Notes: generated by a model from the letters alone, not told the origin. A stretch of 51,516 nt of DNA from Acidipila sp. (GCA_010365215.1 JAAFGT010000018.1:1-51516); one strand, 5' to 3'; numbered from the stretch's first letter, positions 16,739 through 26,700 are shown. Numbers and translations are program-made.

Positions 16739-18205
16739 CTACTTTCTTTTCTTGGCTTTTTTCATGGCAGGTTTGACGGCGGAGTTCGCGCCCAGCTTTT
16801 CTGCGGATTTTGCGCGGCGTTCGGCGGCCCAGCGGGGCTTGGTGGTTTGGCGCGCACGCGCTATGCCCAGCGCGTCGGCCGGAACATTCTCGGTGATGGT
16901 GGAGCCGGCGGCGACATACGCGCCGTCACCGACCTTGACCGGCGCCACAAGTTCCGTGCCGCTGCCGATAAAAACACCGTCGCCGACGGTCGTGGGATTT
17001 TTGCTGACCCCGTTGTAATTGCAGGTGATGGTACCGGCGCCGATGTTGCTCTCGCGGCCGATGGTGGCGTCGCCCAGGTAAGTGAGGTGCATGGCTTTGA
17101 CGCCCTCGCCGATTTTGCTTTTCTTCACCTCCACAAAATTTCCCACACGGGCGCGCGCGGCAAGCTCCGCCCCTTCGCGAATGTGCGCGAACGGGCCGAC
17201 CATGGTATCCGGTCCCAGGCGGCTCGCGGAGATGATGGAATACTCGCGAACGGTGACGCGGTCATCGAGCACCGCGTCGGTCAGTACGCTGCCGCTGCGG
17301 ATGGTGCAGCCCGTGCCGATACGCGTGGAACCGAGAAGCTGCACGCCCGGTTCGATCACCGTGTCGGCGCCGGCTTCCACCGCGGGATCGATCAGCACGG
17401 TCTGCGGAAGATAAATGGTCACTCCGGAATCCATGAGTGTGCGGCGCTTGCGTTCGCGGAAAATGCCGTCAACCTCGGCCAGATCGGCGCGCGTGTTGCA
17501 TCCCAGCACCTCCTGCGCATCAGCCGCGATTTCGGCGTGGACGCGCTGGCCGCGCTGATTCAACAGCGCGACACAGTCGGTGAGGTAAAGCTCCTTGTGG
17601 GCATTTTCGGGCTGCAGCTCGCCAAGACAGGGCCACAGCGGCGTCAGAGTAAACGCGTAGACGCTGGAATTGATCTCGCGGATGTCGCGCTCCGCTTCGG
17701 TGGCCGATTTTTCCTCGACGACCGCGGCGACGCAGTCCGCCATCTTGTCGCCGGCTTCGCAGCGAACCACGCGGCCATACCCGAAGGGATCTTTCACCAC
17801 TGCGCTCAGCAGCGTGGCGGCTGCGGAGCCCGAGCGGTGGGCACCCGCCAGCGCTTGCAAAGTTTCCGTGCGCACCAGCGGCGCATCGCCCGGAATCACC
17901 AGCGCATATTTCGCTTTGCCAGCGGTGAGCGCAGCGCGCGCCACTTGCAAGGCGTGCCCCGTGCCGCCTTGCGGTTCCTGGACGATAGCCTTGGCGCCGA
18001 GCGGCTCGACGATGGCACGTACGGCATCGGCCTGGTGCCCCACAATGACGAAAATATCGCGCGCGCCCAGGGGAATGCACGCGCGCACAACGTGTTCAAT
18101 GAGCGGCCGGCCACCGGCGCGGTGCAGCACTTTGGCTAGCTGCGAGCGCAGCCGCGTGCCCTTGCCGGCGGCGAGGATAACGATGGCGAAGTCGCTTAAC
18201 GGCAT
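16739..18205 (-). CDS. glmU: Bifunctional GlcNAc-1-P uridyltransferase / GlcN-1-P acetyltransferase
   Basis: 488 residues. The N-terminal pyrophosphorylase domain has LAAGKGTRL followed by KVLHRAGGRPLIEHV. The C-terminal left-handed beta-helix acetyltransferase has hexapeptide repeats and the NFVEVKKSKIGEG, HLTYLGDATIG and NIGAGTITCNYNG signatures. It makes UDP-GlcNAc for peptidoglycan, lipid A and surface glycans. The tail is Lys/Arg-rich (KPAMKKAKKRK). lpxC lies 91 bp upstream on the same strand, so both envelope-precursor genes may be co-expressed. Confidence 0.96.
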   Translation of the reverse strand: MPLSDFAIVILAAGKGTRLRSQLAKVLHRAGGRPLIEHVVRACIPLGARDIFVIVGHQADAVRAIVEPLGAKAIVQEPQGGTGHALQVARAALTAGKAKYALVIPGDAPLVRTETLQALAGAHRSGSAAATLLSAVVKDPFGYGRVVRCEAGDKMADCVAAVVEEKSATEAERDIREINSSVYAFTLTPLWPCLGELQPENAHKELYLTDCVALLNQRGQRVHAEIAADAQEVLGCNTRADLAEVDGIFRERKRRTLMDSGVTIYLPQTVLIDPAVEAGADTVIEPGVQLLGSTRIGTGCTIRSGSVLTDAVLDDRVTVREYSIISASRLGPDTMVGPFAHIREGAELAARARVGNFVEVKKSKIGEGVKAMHLTYLGDATIGRESNIGAGTITCNYNGVSKNPTTVGDGVFIGSGTELVAPVKVGDGAYVAAGSTITENVPADALGIARARQTTKPRWAAERRAKSAEKLGANSAVKPAMKKAKKRK

Positions 18206-18296
18206 ACCTGCCTATTCTCGCCGCTTGCGGATGATTTGCAAAGGGAGGTGACGCGGAAACGGCCGAGCGCCCGGCGGAGATTTACAAATGAAAAAA

Positions 18297-19199
18297 TCAC
18301 CAGGCGGCAGCCGCGCTGGCACGCTCCGCCGGCAGGTTTTCAGCCATGACGTCGTCGGTGGCTTCGGTCCAGAGGTGCGGGTCGGCCAGAAGGCGCGTGA
18401 CCAGTTGCGTGTGCATCGCGTGTCCTGCTCTGTGAGCTACTACTTCTGCTTTTAGCGGACGGCCCACCAGGGCGAGATCCCCAATCAGATCCAGCGTCTT
18501 GTGGCGGGCGAATTCGTCGGGGAAGCGCAGCGGCGGGTTGGTAACTCCTTTGGCGTCCAGGACGATGGCATTTTCGAGCGAGCCGCCGCGTATCAGTCCC
18601 ATGGCGCGCAGCTTGTCAAAATCCGCGGTGAAGCCGAAGGTGCGGGCCGGAGCCAGCAGATGACGGAATGTTTCGCGGTTGACCACGAGCTCGGTCTCCT
18701 GGCGGCCGATCGCGGGATGCGGAAAATCGATCAGGCAGCGCACGCGAAATTCGCGGGCCGGATAGATGCCGATGCGGCGGTCACCGTCGGAAAATTCCAG
18801 GGCCTTACGAACGTGCAGGTAGCGCCGCTGGCGCCGTAACGTCTGGATGCCGGCGGCCGAAAGCATTTCGATAAAAGGCTGCGCCGAGCCGTCCAGGATG
18901 GGAACCTCCAGAGCGTCCAAATCCACGTAACAGTTATCCACCTGGCAGGAGTAGAGCGCGGCCAGCAGATGCTCGGTGGTCGACACCAGGACGCCCTTAC
19001 GCATAAGGCTGGTGGCATAGCTCACTCGGGCCACGTTGCGCACATGAGCTTCGATCTCGAAATTGCTCAGGTCCGTGCGGCGGAAGACGATACCGGTATC
19101 CGCCGGGGCGGGCAGGAGCCGAAGGTGGCCTTTTACCGCCGTGTGCAGGCCAACTCCTTGAGTCTCAACGGCTTTTCGTATTGTCGTTTGGAAGGGCAT
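18297..19199 (-). CDS. lpxC: UDP-3-O-acyl-N-acetylglucosamine deacetylase
   Basis: 300 residues, the zinc amidase catalysing the committed step of lipid A synthesis. Key residues by family: Glu76 and His77 in STTEHLLAAL, zinc ligands His77, His233 and Asp237 (HKTLDLIGDLAL), and the general acid His260 (RAGHAMH). The DGSAQPF motif is present. Its presence shows a diderm, LPS-making organism. The AT-rich region upstream (19200-19320) holds a palindrome and a TATAAT box. Confidence 0.97.
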   Translation of the reverse strand: MPFQTTIRKAVETQGVGLHTAVKGHLRLLPAPADTGIVFRRTDLSNFEIEAHVRNVARVSYATSLMRKGVLVSTTEHLLAALYSCQVDNCYVDLDALEVPILDGSAQPFIEMLSAAGIQTLRRQRRYLHVRKALEFSDGDRRIGIYPAREFRVRCLIDFPHPAIGRQETELVVNRETFRHLLAPARTFGFTADFDKLRAMGLIRGGSLENAIVLDAKGVTNPPLRFPDEFARHKTLDLIGDLALVGRPLKAEVVAHRAGHAMHTQLVTRLLADPHLWTEATDDVMAENLPAERASAAAAW

Positions 19200-19250
19200 A
19201 CTGCGGCACTAAGGGCACTTCATCCGCCAAAGGTTAAGAATATAAACACC

Positions 19251-19270
19251 TTGTAATTATCGAGTTACAA
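19251..19270. promoter_or_regulatory. 20-bp palindrome, candidate operator upstream of lpxC
   Basis: TTGTAA-N8-TTACAA, a perfect 6-bp inverted repeat 52 bp upstream of the lpxC start, in the most AT-rich stretch of the neighbourhood. A perfect TATAAT on the minus strand lies at 19305-19310 but has no recognisable -35. The arrangement would place the palindrome between promoter and gene. No regulator can be assigned. Confidence 0.4.
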
Positions 19271-19397
19271 TGCAAGTAATCGACGGAGCGTATCAATAGT
19301 GGTAATTATACAACACTATCTGTGGTTGGAGTGTGGCACGGGGAGTTCGCGCACGCTAAGTCACTTGCGCTTAGCGGGTCCGGTGACGGTCAAAGCT

Positions 19398-20309
19398 TTA
19401 GCGTGAAAACGCTTCGGGAAACTGCAGGGGAGTGCCGCGCTCTTCGTTCATGCTCACGGTGGCGGCAATATCCAGATCGGCAATCACTAATCCGCGACGC
19501 ACGCCATCGCGCGTAATGTACGTGATCCGCCCGCCGCCCTGGGTAAATGCGACGGCAAACAACAGCCCCCCATCTCGCCGAACCAGCACGAAATCTACTG
19601 CGTCATGCGACGGCTCGACGGGCTGGGCAACCACCGGTGTTTCCACTGAAGGAGCGCGACCGCGGTCGGGATATTGATCGGCCACCGGGGCGGCCTGGGG
19701 CACCACGATAATCGTAGGCTGCGAAGCCTCCGCAGCGCTCTGCTCGAAGCTGGGGTAGATACCTGGAAAGAAATTGGGTAAGAAACCGATGGCTGGCGGC
19801 GACTCGCGGCGGATGTCGCGCAGCAAAGCTAACTGATGCTGGGTAACCGGATCGATTAGGGCACGCACCCCCGCTCCGGAATTTATGGCTGCGAGGTGCG
19901 CGAAATCGAAACCCTGCCCCGGAACGGAGAAACCGCTGAAGCCGTCATCGAACCCTGAGGCGAAGCCCTGAGACAGGACGATTACGCGCGGGGCGCGGGA
20001 GCCCGTTGATGTGCTGAAAGCCGCATTCTGCGTGGAAGGCATGCGGTGAGCCGAACTTCCGCCTTGGCCGAAGACGGGCTGAACGGCTACGGGCCTTGCG
20101 GCCGGATGAACCGCCACGGATCTTGATTCCACGGCGAGTGGGGGCGCAGCGGGTCCACGACTCTGCGCGATCGCTACGGAAACATTAAACACGGTGGAAA
20201 GAACAAAAATAAGAAAGAGGAACATGGCAGCGCCAAAACCCCTAGCCAAGATGCTCGGAGGAGCCGGAAAGATTTCTCCGCTGACAACCGGATTCAAGAC
20301 GTCTTCCAT
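19398..20309 (-). CDS. Hypothetical protein with N-terminal membrane helix, acidobacterial type
   Basis: 303 residues, no recognised domain. A hydrophobic segment (about 28-48) ending in SVAIAQS suggests a signal anchor or an uncleaved signal peptide. The middle is rich in Ala, Pro, Ser and Gln. The last 60 residues look folded and resemble a small beta unit (DFVLVRRDGGLLFAVAFTQGGGRITYITRDGVRR, broken here: VLVRRDGGLLFAVAF then ITYITRDGVRRGLVIADLD). From memory this C-terminal motif recurs in Acidobacteriota proteins of unknown role. It is 198 bp upstream of lpxC on the same strand. Confidence 0.6.
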   Translation of the reverse strand: MEDVLNPVVSGEIFPAPPSILARGFGAAMFLFLIFVLSTVFNVSVAIAQSRGPAAPPLAVESRSVAVHPAARPVAVQPVFGQGGSSAHRMPSTQNAAFSTSTGSRAPRVIVLSQGFASGFDDGFSGFSVPGQGFDFAHLAAINSGAGVRALIDPVTQHQLALLRDIRRESPPAIGFLPNFFPGIYPSFEQSAAEASQPTIIVVPQAAPVADQYPDRGRAPSVETPVVAQPVEPSHDAVDFVLVRRDGGLLFAVAFTQGGGRITYITRDGVRRGLVIADLDIAATVSMNEERGTPLQFPEAFSR

Positions 20310-20549
20310 GATTAGCCTCGGCGCTTAGGTGACCGCTGCGTCAACCGCCGCGGCCCTCTTCACTTAGAAGCATTCTACTCCTGCGGGGGTTACCTGCCTA
20401 GCCGGTGTGCAGTCCAAGCTGCTTGGCGAGGCGCGCCCTTTAAGTCGGTTACCCGTTCAGCTTTCCGCCGGCCTCCGCGGTGCATAGCGCTAAAAGAATC
20501 CTCTAGCGCTTTCCGGCCGGGGCTGGTTGTGTTATAAACGACGGGCCTG

Positions 20550-20720
20550 ATGGATCGCCGGGCGGCTACGGACGAAAAGAAAGAGACGCGGGGAATGCAA
20601 AAAATCTCCGCAGTTCCGTCGGAGTTCTGCCCCCGGTGCTCGGCCCACCTGGAGCCGTTGCGCTGCAAGATGGTTTGCAGCCGTTGCGGCTACTACATGT
20701 CCTGCTCGGACTTTTACTGA
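20550..20720 (+). CDS. Small zinc-ribbon protein (56 residues)
   Basis: A short gene with four CxxC-type cysteine pairs or singles: CPRC, CK, CSRC and the C-terminal YYMSCSDFY. The layout CPxC-x8-C-x3-CxxC resembles a zinc ribbon, and the GYYMSCSDFY tail is reminiscent of a conserved small-protein family I have seen in Acidobacteria and relatives; function unknown. The ATG at 20550 gives 56 residues; an internal ATG (Met16) would give a 41-residue core. A TATAAA at 20533-20538 is close upstream. It is followed by the STAS gene on the same strand. Confidence 0.7.
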   Translation: MDRRAATDEKKETRGMQKISAVPSEFCPRCSAHLEPLRCKMVCSRCGYYMSCSDFY

Positions 20721-20806
20721 GTCTTATGGGCAGTATCACTGGGAATGGCGTATCCCGCGGAGCAAGTTATTGCGTAATTTTCGTGGGATATCCGACAGGC
20801 AGGGTT

Positions 20807-20815
20807 TGATACAAT
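20807..20815 (+). promoter_or_regulatory. Extended -10 promoter for the STAS gene
   Basis: TGATACAAT (TGn-TACAAT) about 73 bp before the GTG start. No matching -35, as is common for extended -10 promoters. Confidence 0.4.
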
Positions 20816-20887
20816 CAGTCTGAATATCGGCAGACTTAAAAATTTGGCGTAGCAAAAGCCACCGTAAGGGAAGAGGAGGTTCGAGAC

Positions 20888-21235
20888 GTGCCACTCAAAA
20901 TTGCCAGCCGTGAAATCGACGGCATCACCGTGTTGCAGTTGGAAGGCCGCATCGTGCTCGGCGAAGAATCAAATGCCCTGCGCGAGCGCGTGAAGAGCCT
21001 GCTGGCCACCCAAAAATTCAAAATCGTCATGGACATGGGTGGCGTCACCTATATTGACAGCGCCGGCCTGGGCACTCTGGTAGCCGCCTTCCACAGCGCG
21101 CGCAATCAGGGCGCCGTGCTGAAGCTCTCCAACCTGGGACAAAAATTCCAGGAAGTGCTTCAGGTCACCAAGCTGCTCACCGTCTTCGAAGTGTTTGATT
21201 CGGAGGCTGCGGCCATTCAGAGCTTCGCGAAATAA
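20888..21235 (+). CDS. STAS-domain anti-sigma-factor antagonist
   Basis: 115 residues forming a single STAS domain. The phosphorylatable serine is Ser58 in the signature YIDSAGLGTLVAAF. Such proteins bind an RsbW/SpoIIAB-like kinase when unphosphorylated and free a sigma factor; PP2C phosphatases reactivate them. A PP2C phosphatase is at 5313 but no kinase or sigma factor is in the window. The start is GTG 20888, fixed by a very strong Shine-Dalgarno AGGAGGT at 20874-20880, 7 nt upstream. High expression is likely. Confidence 0.93.
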   Translation: MPLKIASREIDGITVLQLEGRIVLGEESNALRERVKSLLATQKFKIVMDMGGVTYIDSAGLGTLVAAFHSARNQGAVLKLSNLGQKFQEVLQVTKLLTVFEVFDSEAAAIQSFAK

Positions 21236-21258
21236 CCTTTCCAATTTTTAGTAACGCC

Positions 21259-21308
21259 GCGGCGCCTGAATCCATTCCCACCGTCCGGGAGCTGGGGACT
21301 GGCGCCGC
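21259..21308. terminator. Candidate hairpin between convergent STAS and DUF1015 genes
   Basis: GCGGCGCC (21259-21266) is perfectly repeated in inverse at 21301-21308, with a partly self-complementary 34-nt loop. It lies between two convergent stops. A T-run (21332-21336) follows only 24 nt later, so intrinsic termination is uncertain. Confidence 0.3.
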
Positions 21309-21361
21309 AGGTTCTTCCGAGGGCCCTGCCGGTTTTTCAGTCTCGCTGATTTCATCGCAGT

Positions 21362-22735
21362 TTACTCAAGTCGATAGATGGTGATCCCACTGAGCAGTTT
21401 GGGGTAGAAGTCCGTCGATTTTTGCGGCATAACCTGGCCCGATAGCGCTAAGGTGCTCACCTGCTCGGCGCGCACGGGATTGAGCAGGCAGGCCATTTGC
21501 GCCTCGCCGCGATCGACGGAAGCTAGGCACTGCTCCATTCCCCGTTCGTAGGACACAAATTTTCCCCGCTCCACATCTTCCGGGGTTACGCCCATCCCTC
21601 GCTCGAGAATCAGGCGGTGCAGGATGACCACGTCGAGTTGATGAAGCGCCGGGGCTACGTTCGGCAAGAGTTCTGCCAGGTCTGCATCGCTCTTCAGACG
21701 AAATAGATAAATGGCCCCGCTCCCGGCGGTCTGCCCCCCGGGGTAAATTCCGATGGCCCGCCGCGTGGTGGCTTCGCTGCGGCCGGTGCTTGCCGTGTCG
21801 TGACCAGCAAGGTCGCGGCTGAATTCCTCCCTGGCCATGACGCGCTCCGCGTCACTGGCAAACGGATAGGCGTACCACTCGAAGAAAGGCTCAACCGCGC
21901 GGCGGAATTTGTGAAAATCGAAATTGGGAATTCCGCTCACCAGGCGGTGAGTGGGAAGAACGGTGAGCCCGGCGCTGTGCAGGGGAAAAATGGTCATCAT
22001 CACTTTTTCGTGCGCGGCGTCAGGGCCGGCGGAGGGATTTTGTTTTCTGCACTCATCGCGGTAAGCCAGCGCGGTCTCGTAGCGATGATGGCCATCGGCG
22101 ATCACCAGTTTTTTGGTTTCCATTCCGGCCACGAATTGGGCCACGGCGGTCGCGCTGGTTACCAGCCACAATTTGTGGACCACGCCGAGCTCGTCGGTGA
22201 CCTCCACGATGGGCGCCGCCTTGGCGTGGCGCTCGACCAGCGCATCCAGGTGGCGCTCGCGATCCGGGCAAAGCATGAAGAGCTGACCGGTGTGCGCGCG
22301 GGTGTGGCGCAGCAGCTCGAGCCGGTCTTTCTTGGGCCCCGCGTGGGTCAGCTCATGGCGGAAGACAACACCCGCGGAATAGTCTTCCACGCGCCCCAGC
22401 GCGATGAATCCTCGACGCACGTGGCGGGCTGACGCGCCAGGCAGGGAGTACTCCTGAAAATAAACGTAGATTGCGGGTTCCGGGTCGCGCTGCAAAATGC
22501 CGCCGGAGATCCAATCCTCCAGCGCCTTGGCCGCGCGCGTATAAACATTGTTGGCAGGCGTGTCGCTCTCTTCCGCGCGGCCCTTTTCGACGCGTATCAA
22601 ATTGTGCGCATCAAGCTGGTAATAGCGTTCCTGCATCTGCGGAGTGATTTTGTCGTAAGGCTGGGTGAGCACGTGCGAGAGGTCCACGCGTTCCGGGTTG
22701 TAGCGGTAGGCGCGAAAGGGGAAAATCTGGGCCAT
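21362..22735 (-). CDS. DUF1015 family protein
   Basis: 457 residues. DUF1015 hallmarks: the N-terminal IFPFRAYRYNPERV and LTQPYDKITPQMQERY, the central RLELLRHTRAHTGQLFMLC, and the nucleotide-like VIADGHHRYETALAYRDE. The family is widespread but biochemically uncharacterised; it is sometimes named as a putative HTH or kinase-like protein without proof. The start is ATG 22735. The frame stays open to 23329, but that part is the antisense of the HAD phosphatase gene. It diverges from the HAD gene with about 105 bp between starts. Confidence 0.88.
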   Translation of the reverse strand: MAQIFPFRAYRYNPERVDLSHVLTQPYDKITPQMQERYYQLDAHNLIRVEKGRAEESDTPANNVYTRAAKALEDWISGGILQRDPEPAIYVYFQEYSLPGASARHVRRGFIALGRVEDYSAGVVFRHELTHAGPKKDRLELLRHTRAHTGQLFMLCPDRERHLDALVERHAKAAPIVEVTDELGVVHKLWLVTSATAVAQFVAGMETKKLVIADGHHRYETALAYRDECRKQNPSAGPDAAHEKVMMTIFPLHSAGLTVLPTHRLVSGIPNFDFHKFRRAVEPFFEWYAYPFASDAERVMAREEFSRDLAGHDTASTGRSEATTRRAIGIYPGGQTAGSGAIYLFRLKSDADLAELLPNVAPALHQLDVVILHRLILERGMGVTPEDVERGKFVSYERGMEQCLASVDRGEAQMACLLNPVRAEQVSTLALSGQVMPQKSTDFYPKLLSGITIYRLE

Positions 22736-22840
22736 TGTTTCCCTCGAAGAAGCTGGTAAGGCTGGCGATGCAGCCTTCATAGTAGCAGTCGCGCGCCGCG
22801 CTTCCGCGAATTTTTCCATGAACTGGTAGAATGTACGCTG

Positions 22841-23530
22841 ATGAATTCCACACCTCCGGCAAAGAATTTCCCCGGCGTGCGCCTGGTCATCTTTGACCTC
22901 GATGGCACGCTGATCGATTCCGCGCGCGACCTGATCAACGGCGTCAACGCCATGCGCGCGGCTTTCCAGTTGCCGCTGCTCAGCGACCGCACGGTGATGA
23001 GCTTTATCGGCAACGGCGCGCGCGATCTGGTGCGCCAGGCGCTTGCCGATGGCCACTCCGACGCGTTGCTGGACGATTCCGTGATCGATCGCGCGGTGCT
23101 CCACTTCCGCAAGCACTACGCCGCGCATCTGCTCGATAACACACGTCCCTATCCCGGGGTGGTCGAAGCGCTTGACGGGTTGAAAAGCTTGCCGCTGGCC
23201 GTCCTCACCAACAAGCCTTTGCGGTTTGCAATGCCGATCCTGCAAGGATTGAATCTCGCCGGCCGGTTCCGCCGGGTTTATGGAGAAGATAGTTTTGCCA
23301 CGAAGAAGCCCGATCCGGCGGGGATGCACGCGCTACTGCTCGAGTTTGGCGCGGCGCCGGGCGAGGCGTTGATGGTAGGCGACGCGGAGATTGATGTGCT
23401 CACGGCTCGAAATTCCGGAACCTGGATGTGCGGCGTCACCTACGGTCTGTCCAGCCACAGCCTGGTTGAATACCCGCCCGACCTGCTGGTCGACAATTTG
23501 CTCGAACTGCTGCCCGCCCTCGGAATCTGA
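22841..23530 (+). CDS. gph: HAD-family phosphatase, phosphoglycolate phosphatase-like
   Basis: 229 residues. HAD motif I is VIFDLDGTLID with Asp19 (nucleophile) and Asp21. A helical cap domain follows. Motif II is LAVLTNKP, the motif III lysine is in FATKKPDP and motif IV is MVGDAEIDVLTA. Gph removes 2-phosphoglycolate, for example from DNA repair. Substrates of this subfamily vary, so the specific name is tentative. The ATG at 22841 fits the family N-terminus. Confidence 0.82.
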   Translation: MNSTPPAKNFPGVRLVIFDLDGTLIDSARDLINGVNAMRAAFQLPLLSDRTVMSFIGNGARDLVRQALADGHSDALLDDSVIDRAVLHFRKHYAAHLLDNTRPYPGVVEALDGLKSLPLAVLTNKPLRFAMPILQGLNLAGRFRRVYGEDSFATKKPDPAGMHALLLEFGAAPGEALMVGDAEIDVLTARNSGTWMCGVTYGLSSHSLVEYPPDLLVDNLLELLPALGI

Positions 23531-23560
23531 GCGCCGCTCGCGGTCGTCAATCCGGTCCTC

Positions 23561-23608
23561 GCGATTTCGTTTGCGATTTCGTTTGCCATTTCGCTTGCCA
23601 TTTGTTGA
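23561..23608. repeat. 12-bp imperfect tandem repeat, four units
   Basis: Units GCGATTTCGTTT, GCGATTTCGTTT, GCCATTTCGCTT and GCCATTTGTTGA run without gaps. The last unit overlaps the candidate -35 box (TTGACT, 23605-23610) of the tricorn gene. Confidence 0.7.
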
Positions 23609-23634
23609 CTTCGCCCAATCCCGCAGAATAGGAT
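23605..23634 (+). promoter_or_regulatory. Candidate sigma70 promoter for the tricorn protease gene
   Basis: TTGACT (23605-23610) and TAGGAT (23629-23634) with an 18-bp spacer. It predicts a leader of about 120 nt before the GTG at 23761. Confidence 0.4.
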
Positions 23635-23760
23635 TGCACGCACGTGCCTCGCGCCGCATGGGGTGTGCGCAAGGACCGCTCAGACGATTCCTGGCAACCG
23701 CAAAGCGCCGGCAGCCGTCATACTTCTTATGCCAAGGCAATGATTCTCGGGGAGGAAACT

Positions 23761-26700
23761 GTGTTCAATCGTTTCAGGCTGTCGCGTTTTGCAGGCGTAT
23801 GTGGATTGGGAATGCTTGGTTTGTTTTTCGCCGCCACCGGCGCGAATGCACAGTCCAGGCCGCTGCGTTTTCCCGACGTACACGGCGACCGCGTGGTCTT
23901 CAGCTACGGCGCCGATTTGTGGACGGCATCCACTTCGGGCGGAGCTGCGCGGCGCCTGACCGCGCACCCGGGCATCGAGTTTTTTGCGAAGTACTCTCCT
24001 GACGGTAAATGGATCGCCTTCACCGGCCAGTACGACGGCGACGAGCAGGTGTACGTTATCCCGGCCGAAGGCGGCGAGCCGCGCCAGCTTACTTTCTATC
24101 CTGCTCACGGGCCCTTCGCGCCGCGGCACGGCTATGACAACCAGGTTTTTGGCTGGACGCGCGACGGCAAATCGGTGCTGTTCCGCTCGCGCCAGGACGC
24201 TGGGGCGGTGTACACCGGCCGGCTCTTCACCGTGCCGGTCGAGGGCGGCCTGCCCACGCCATTGCCCATGCCGGAGTCCGGTGCGGGTGCGTATTCGCCG
24301 GACGGCAAAAAAATCGTCTACTCGCCGCAGTTCCGGGATTTCCGGACGGAAAAGCGTTATGAAGGCGGCTGGGCCAACCGGCTTTACATTTACGACCTGT
24401 CCAACGCGCACGCCGAGCTGATCACCCACCACGTGCGCGCCGATCGCGACCCGATGTGGATCGGCGAAAAGATTTACTACAGCTCCGATCGCGACGGTAC
24501 GCTCAATCTTTATACTTACGATCCCGCCACCAAGCAGAGCACCGAGCTCACCCACAGCACGCAGTGGGACGTCCGCTGGCCCTCCGCGAGCTCAGGCAAT
24601 GACGCGCAGATCGTCTACGAGCTCGATGGCGAGCTGCAAATCTTCGACACGCGCACGGGACAGGATCGCAAACTCTCCATCGAAGTTTCCGACGACGCCT
24701 TGAGCCGCAGGCCCGCGCGCGTTTCCGCGGCGCACCAGATCGAAGATTTTGACGTCAGCCCCAAAGGCGAGCGCGTGCTGTTTACTGCTCGCGGCGACAT
24801 CTTCACCGCGCCGATCGAGAAGGGTCCCACGCGCAATTTGACGAACTCCTCGAACGCCCACGAAACCTGGGGGCGCTGGTCCCCGGATGGACGCAGGATC
24901 TCGTTCATCTCCGACCGTACTGGGGAAGAAGAGGTCTACGTCATCAACCAGGACGGGACGGGCGGGCTTGAACAACTGACCACCAACGGGCACGCCATGC
25001 GTTATTCGCCCGAATGGGCTTGGGACAGCAAGAAACTAGCCTTCAGTGACAAAGACGGAAAACTTTTCGTGGTCAACATCGACGACGAAAAGCTGACGGA
25101 AATTGCCTACAGCAGACGCGGCGAAATCCGCGACTACGTGTGGTCGCCGGACAGCCGTTACGTGGCCTTCTCCATGCCCGAGGAGAACGGCAACCGTTCG
25201 CTGCACATCTGGAGCGCGGTCGACGGTCAAACGCACCGGGTCACCGATGGCTACTTCAATGCGTATGGGCCGTCGTGGGACCCGGATGGAAATTATCTAT
25301 GGTTTCTCAGCGATCGCGAATTTGCGCCGCAGCTGGGCGGCATCGAGCTCAACTTTCTTTCGAGCCGCTCCTCCGGGCTCTTCGCTATGGCGCTGCGGCG
25401 GGACGTAAAGAATCTTTTTCCCCTGGAGAGCGACGAAGTCGCCATCGAAGGCGAGCCCGCAAAAGAGGGAGCCACGGACCCGGAGGCCAAACCGGACGCC
25501 AAACCCGACGAGAAGAAAAAGGACGGCGCCAAAAAGAAAGACGAGTCCAAGAAAGATGAAGTGAAAAAGGACGACTCCAAGAAGGAAGAGCCTAAGCGCA
25601 AGGAAAAAGAAGCCTTCAGGATCGATTTCGATGGCCTGGCCCAGCGCGTGGTGCGCGCGCCGGTTCCTGCCGACAATTATAGCGGTGTATTCGCCACCAA
25701 GACCGGGTTGATCTACGCGCGCGGCGGCGAATTCTTTTTGGGACGCGACGTTTCACAAGCTTCCCTCTACATCTTCAACTTTAAAGACCGCAAGGAAACG
25801 CAGATCACCGAGAAGTCCGGAACATTTGCGGTTTCCTCGGATGGAAATAAGGCGCTGGTGCGGCAGGACGACGAGTTCAAACTTTACGATCTGCCAGCGA
25901 AGGGCAAAGACCCGAAGGCCGTTTCCACCGCGGGCCTGATGGTGGATCGCAATCCTGGACAGGAGTGGACGGAAATTTTCGAGGAAGCGTGGCGGCGTTA
26001 CCGGGATTTCTACTACGTTCCCAATATGCAGGGTTACGACTGGAAAGCGTTGCACGATCAATACAAGCCGCTGGCCGAGAAAGTCGCTCACCGCTCCGAC
26101 CTGAATTATGTAATCGGGGAGATGATCGCGGAGCTGAGCACCGGCCATTCTTACATCGAGGGCGGGGATTACCAGATTCCTCCGCGGCCACGCGTGGCGC
26201 TGCCGGGGGCGCGGTTTACTCTCGATGCCGCATCGAACCGCTACCGCATCGCGAAAATATTCCACGGGCAGAATGAAGAGGAGCGTTACCGCTCACCCCT
26301 CACCGAAGTGGGTGTCGACGTCCATGAAGGCGACTACGTACTGGCCATCGATGGGGAAGAGCTCACCGGCAAACAGAATCCCTATCAGATGCTGCGCAAT
26401 AAAGCCGACCGCAACGTGCAATGGACCGTAAACAGCAAGCCCACCATGAATGGCTCGCGCATCATCAGCTACAAACCGATCACCAGCGAAGCCGATCTGG
26501 TGTATCTGGACTGGGTGACAAAAAACCGCGACAAGGTCACCAAGATGACCGGCGGTCGCGTGGGCTACATCCACATTCCGGATATGGGCGCCAACGGCTT
26601 GCGGGAATTCATCAAGAATTTTTATCCGCAGATTCGCAAGGAAGGCATGGTGGTGGACGAGCGCGCCAACGGTGGAGGCTTCGTGTCGCAGATGCTGATT

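Noticed and set aside
16847-18139. Plus-strand open frame of 430 codons.
   Set aside because: Antisense to glmU; no recognisable protein features.
22736-23329. Upstream 198-codon extension of the DUF1015 frame.
   Set aside because: It is antisense to the HAD phosphatase, and the DUF1015 domain begins right after ATG 22735.
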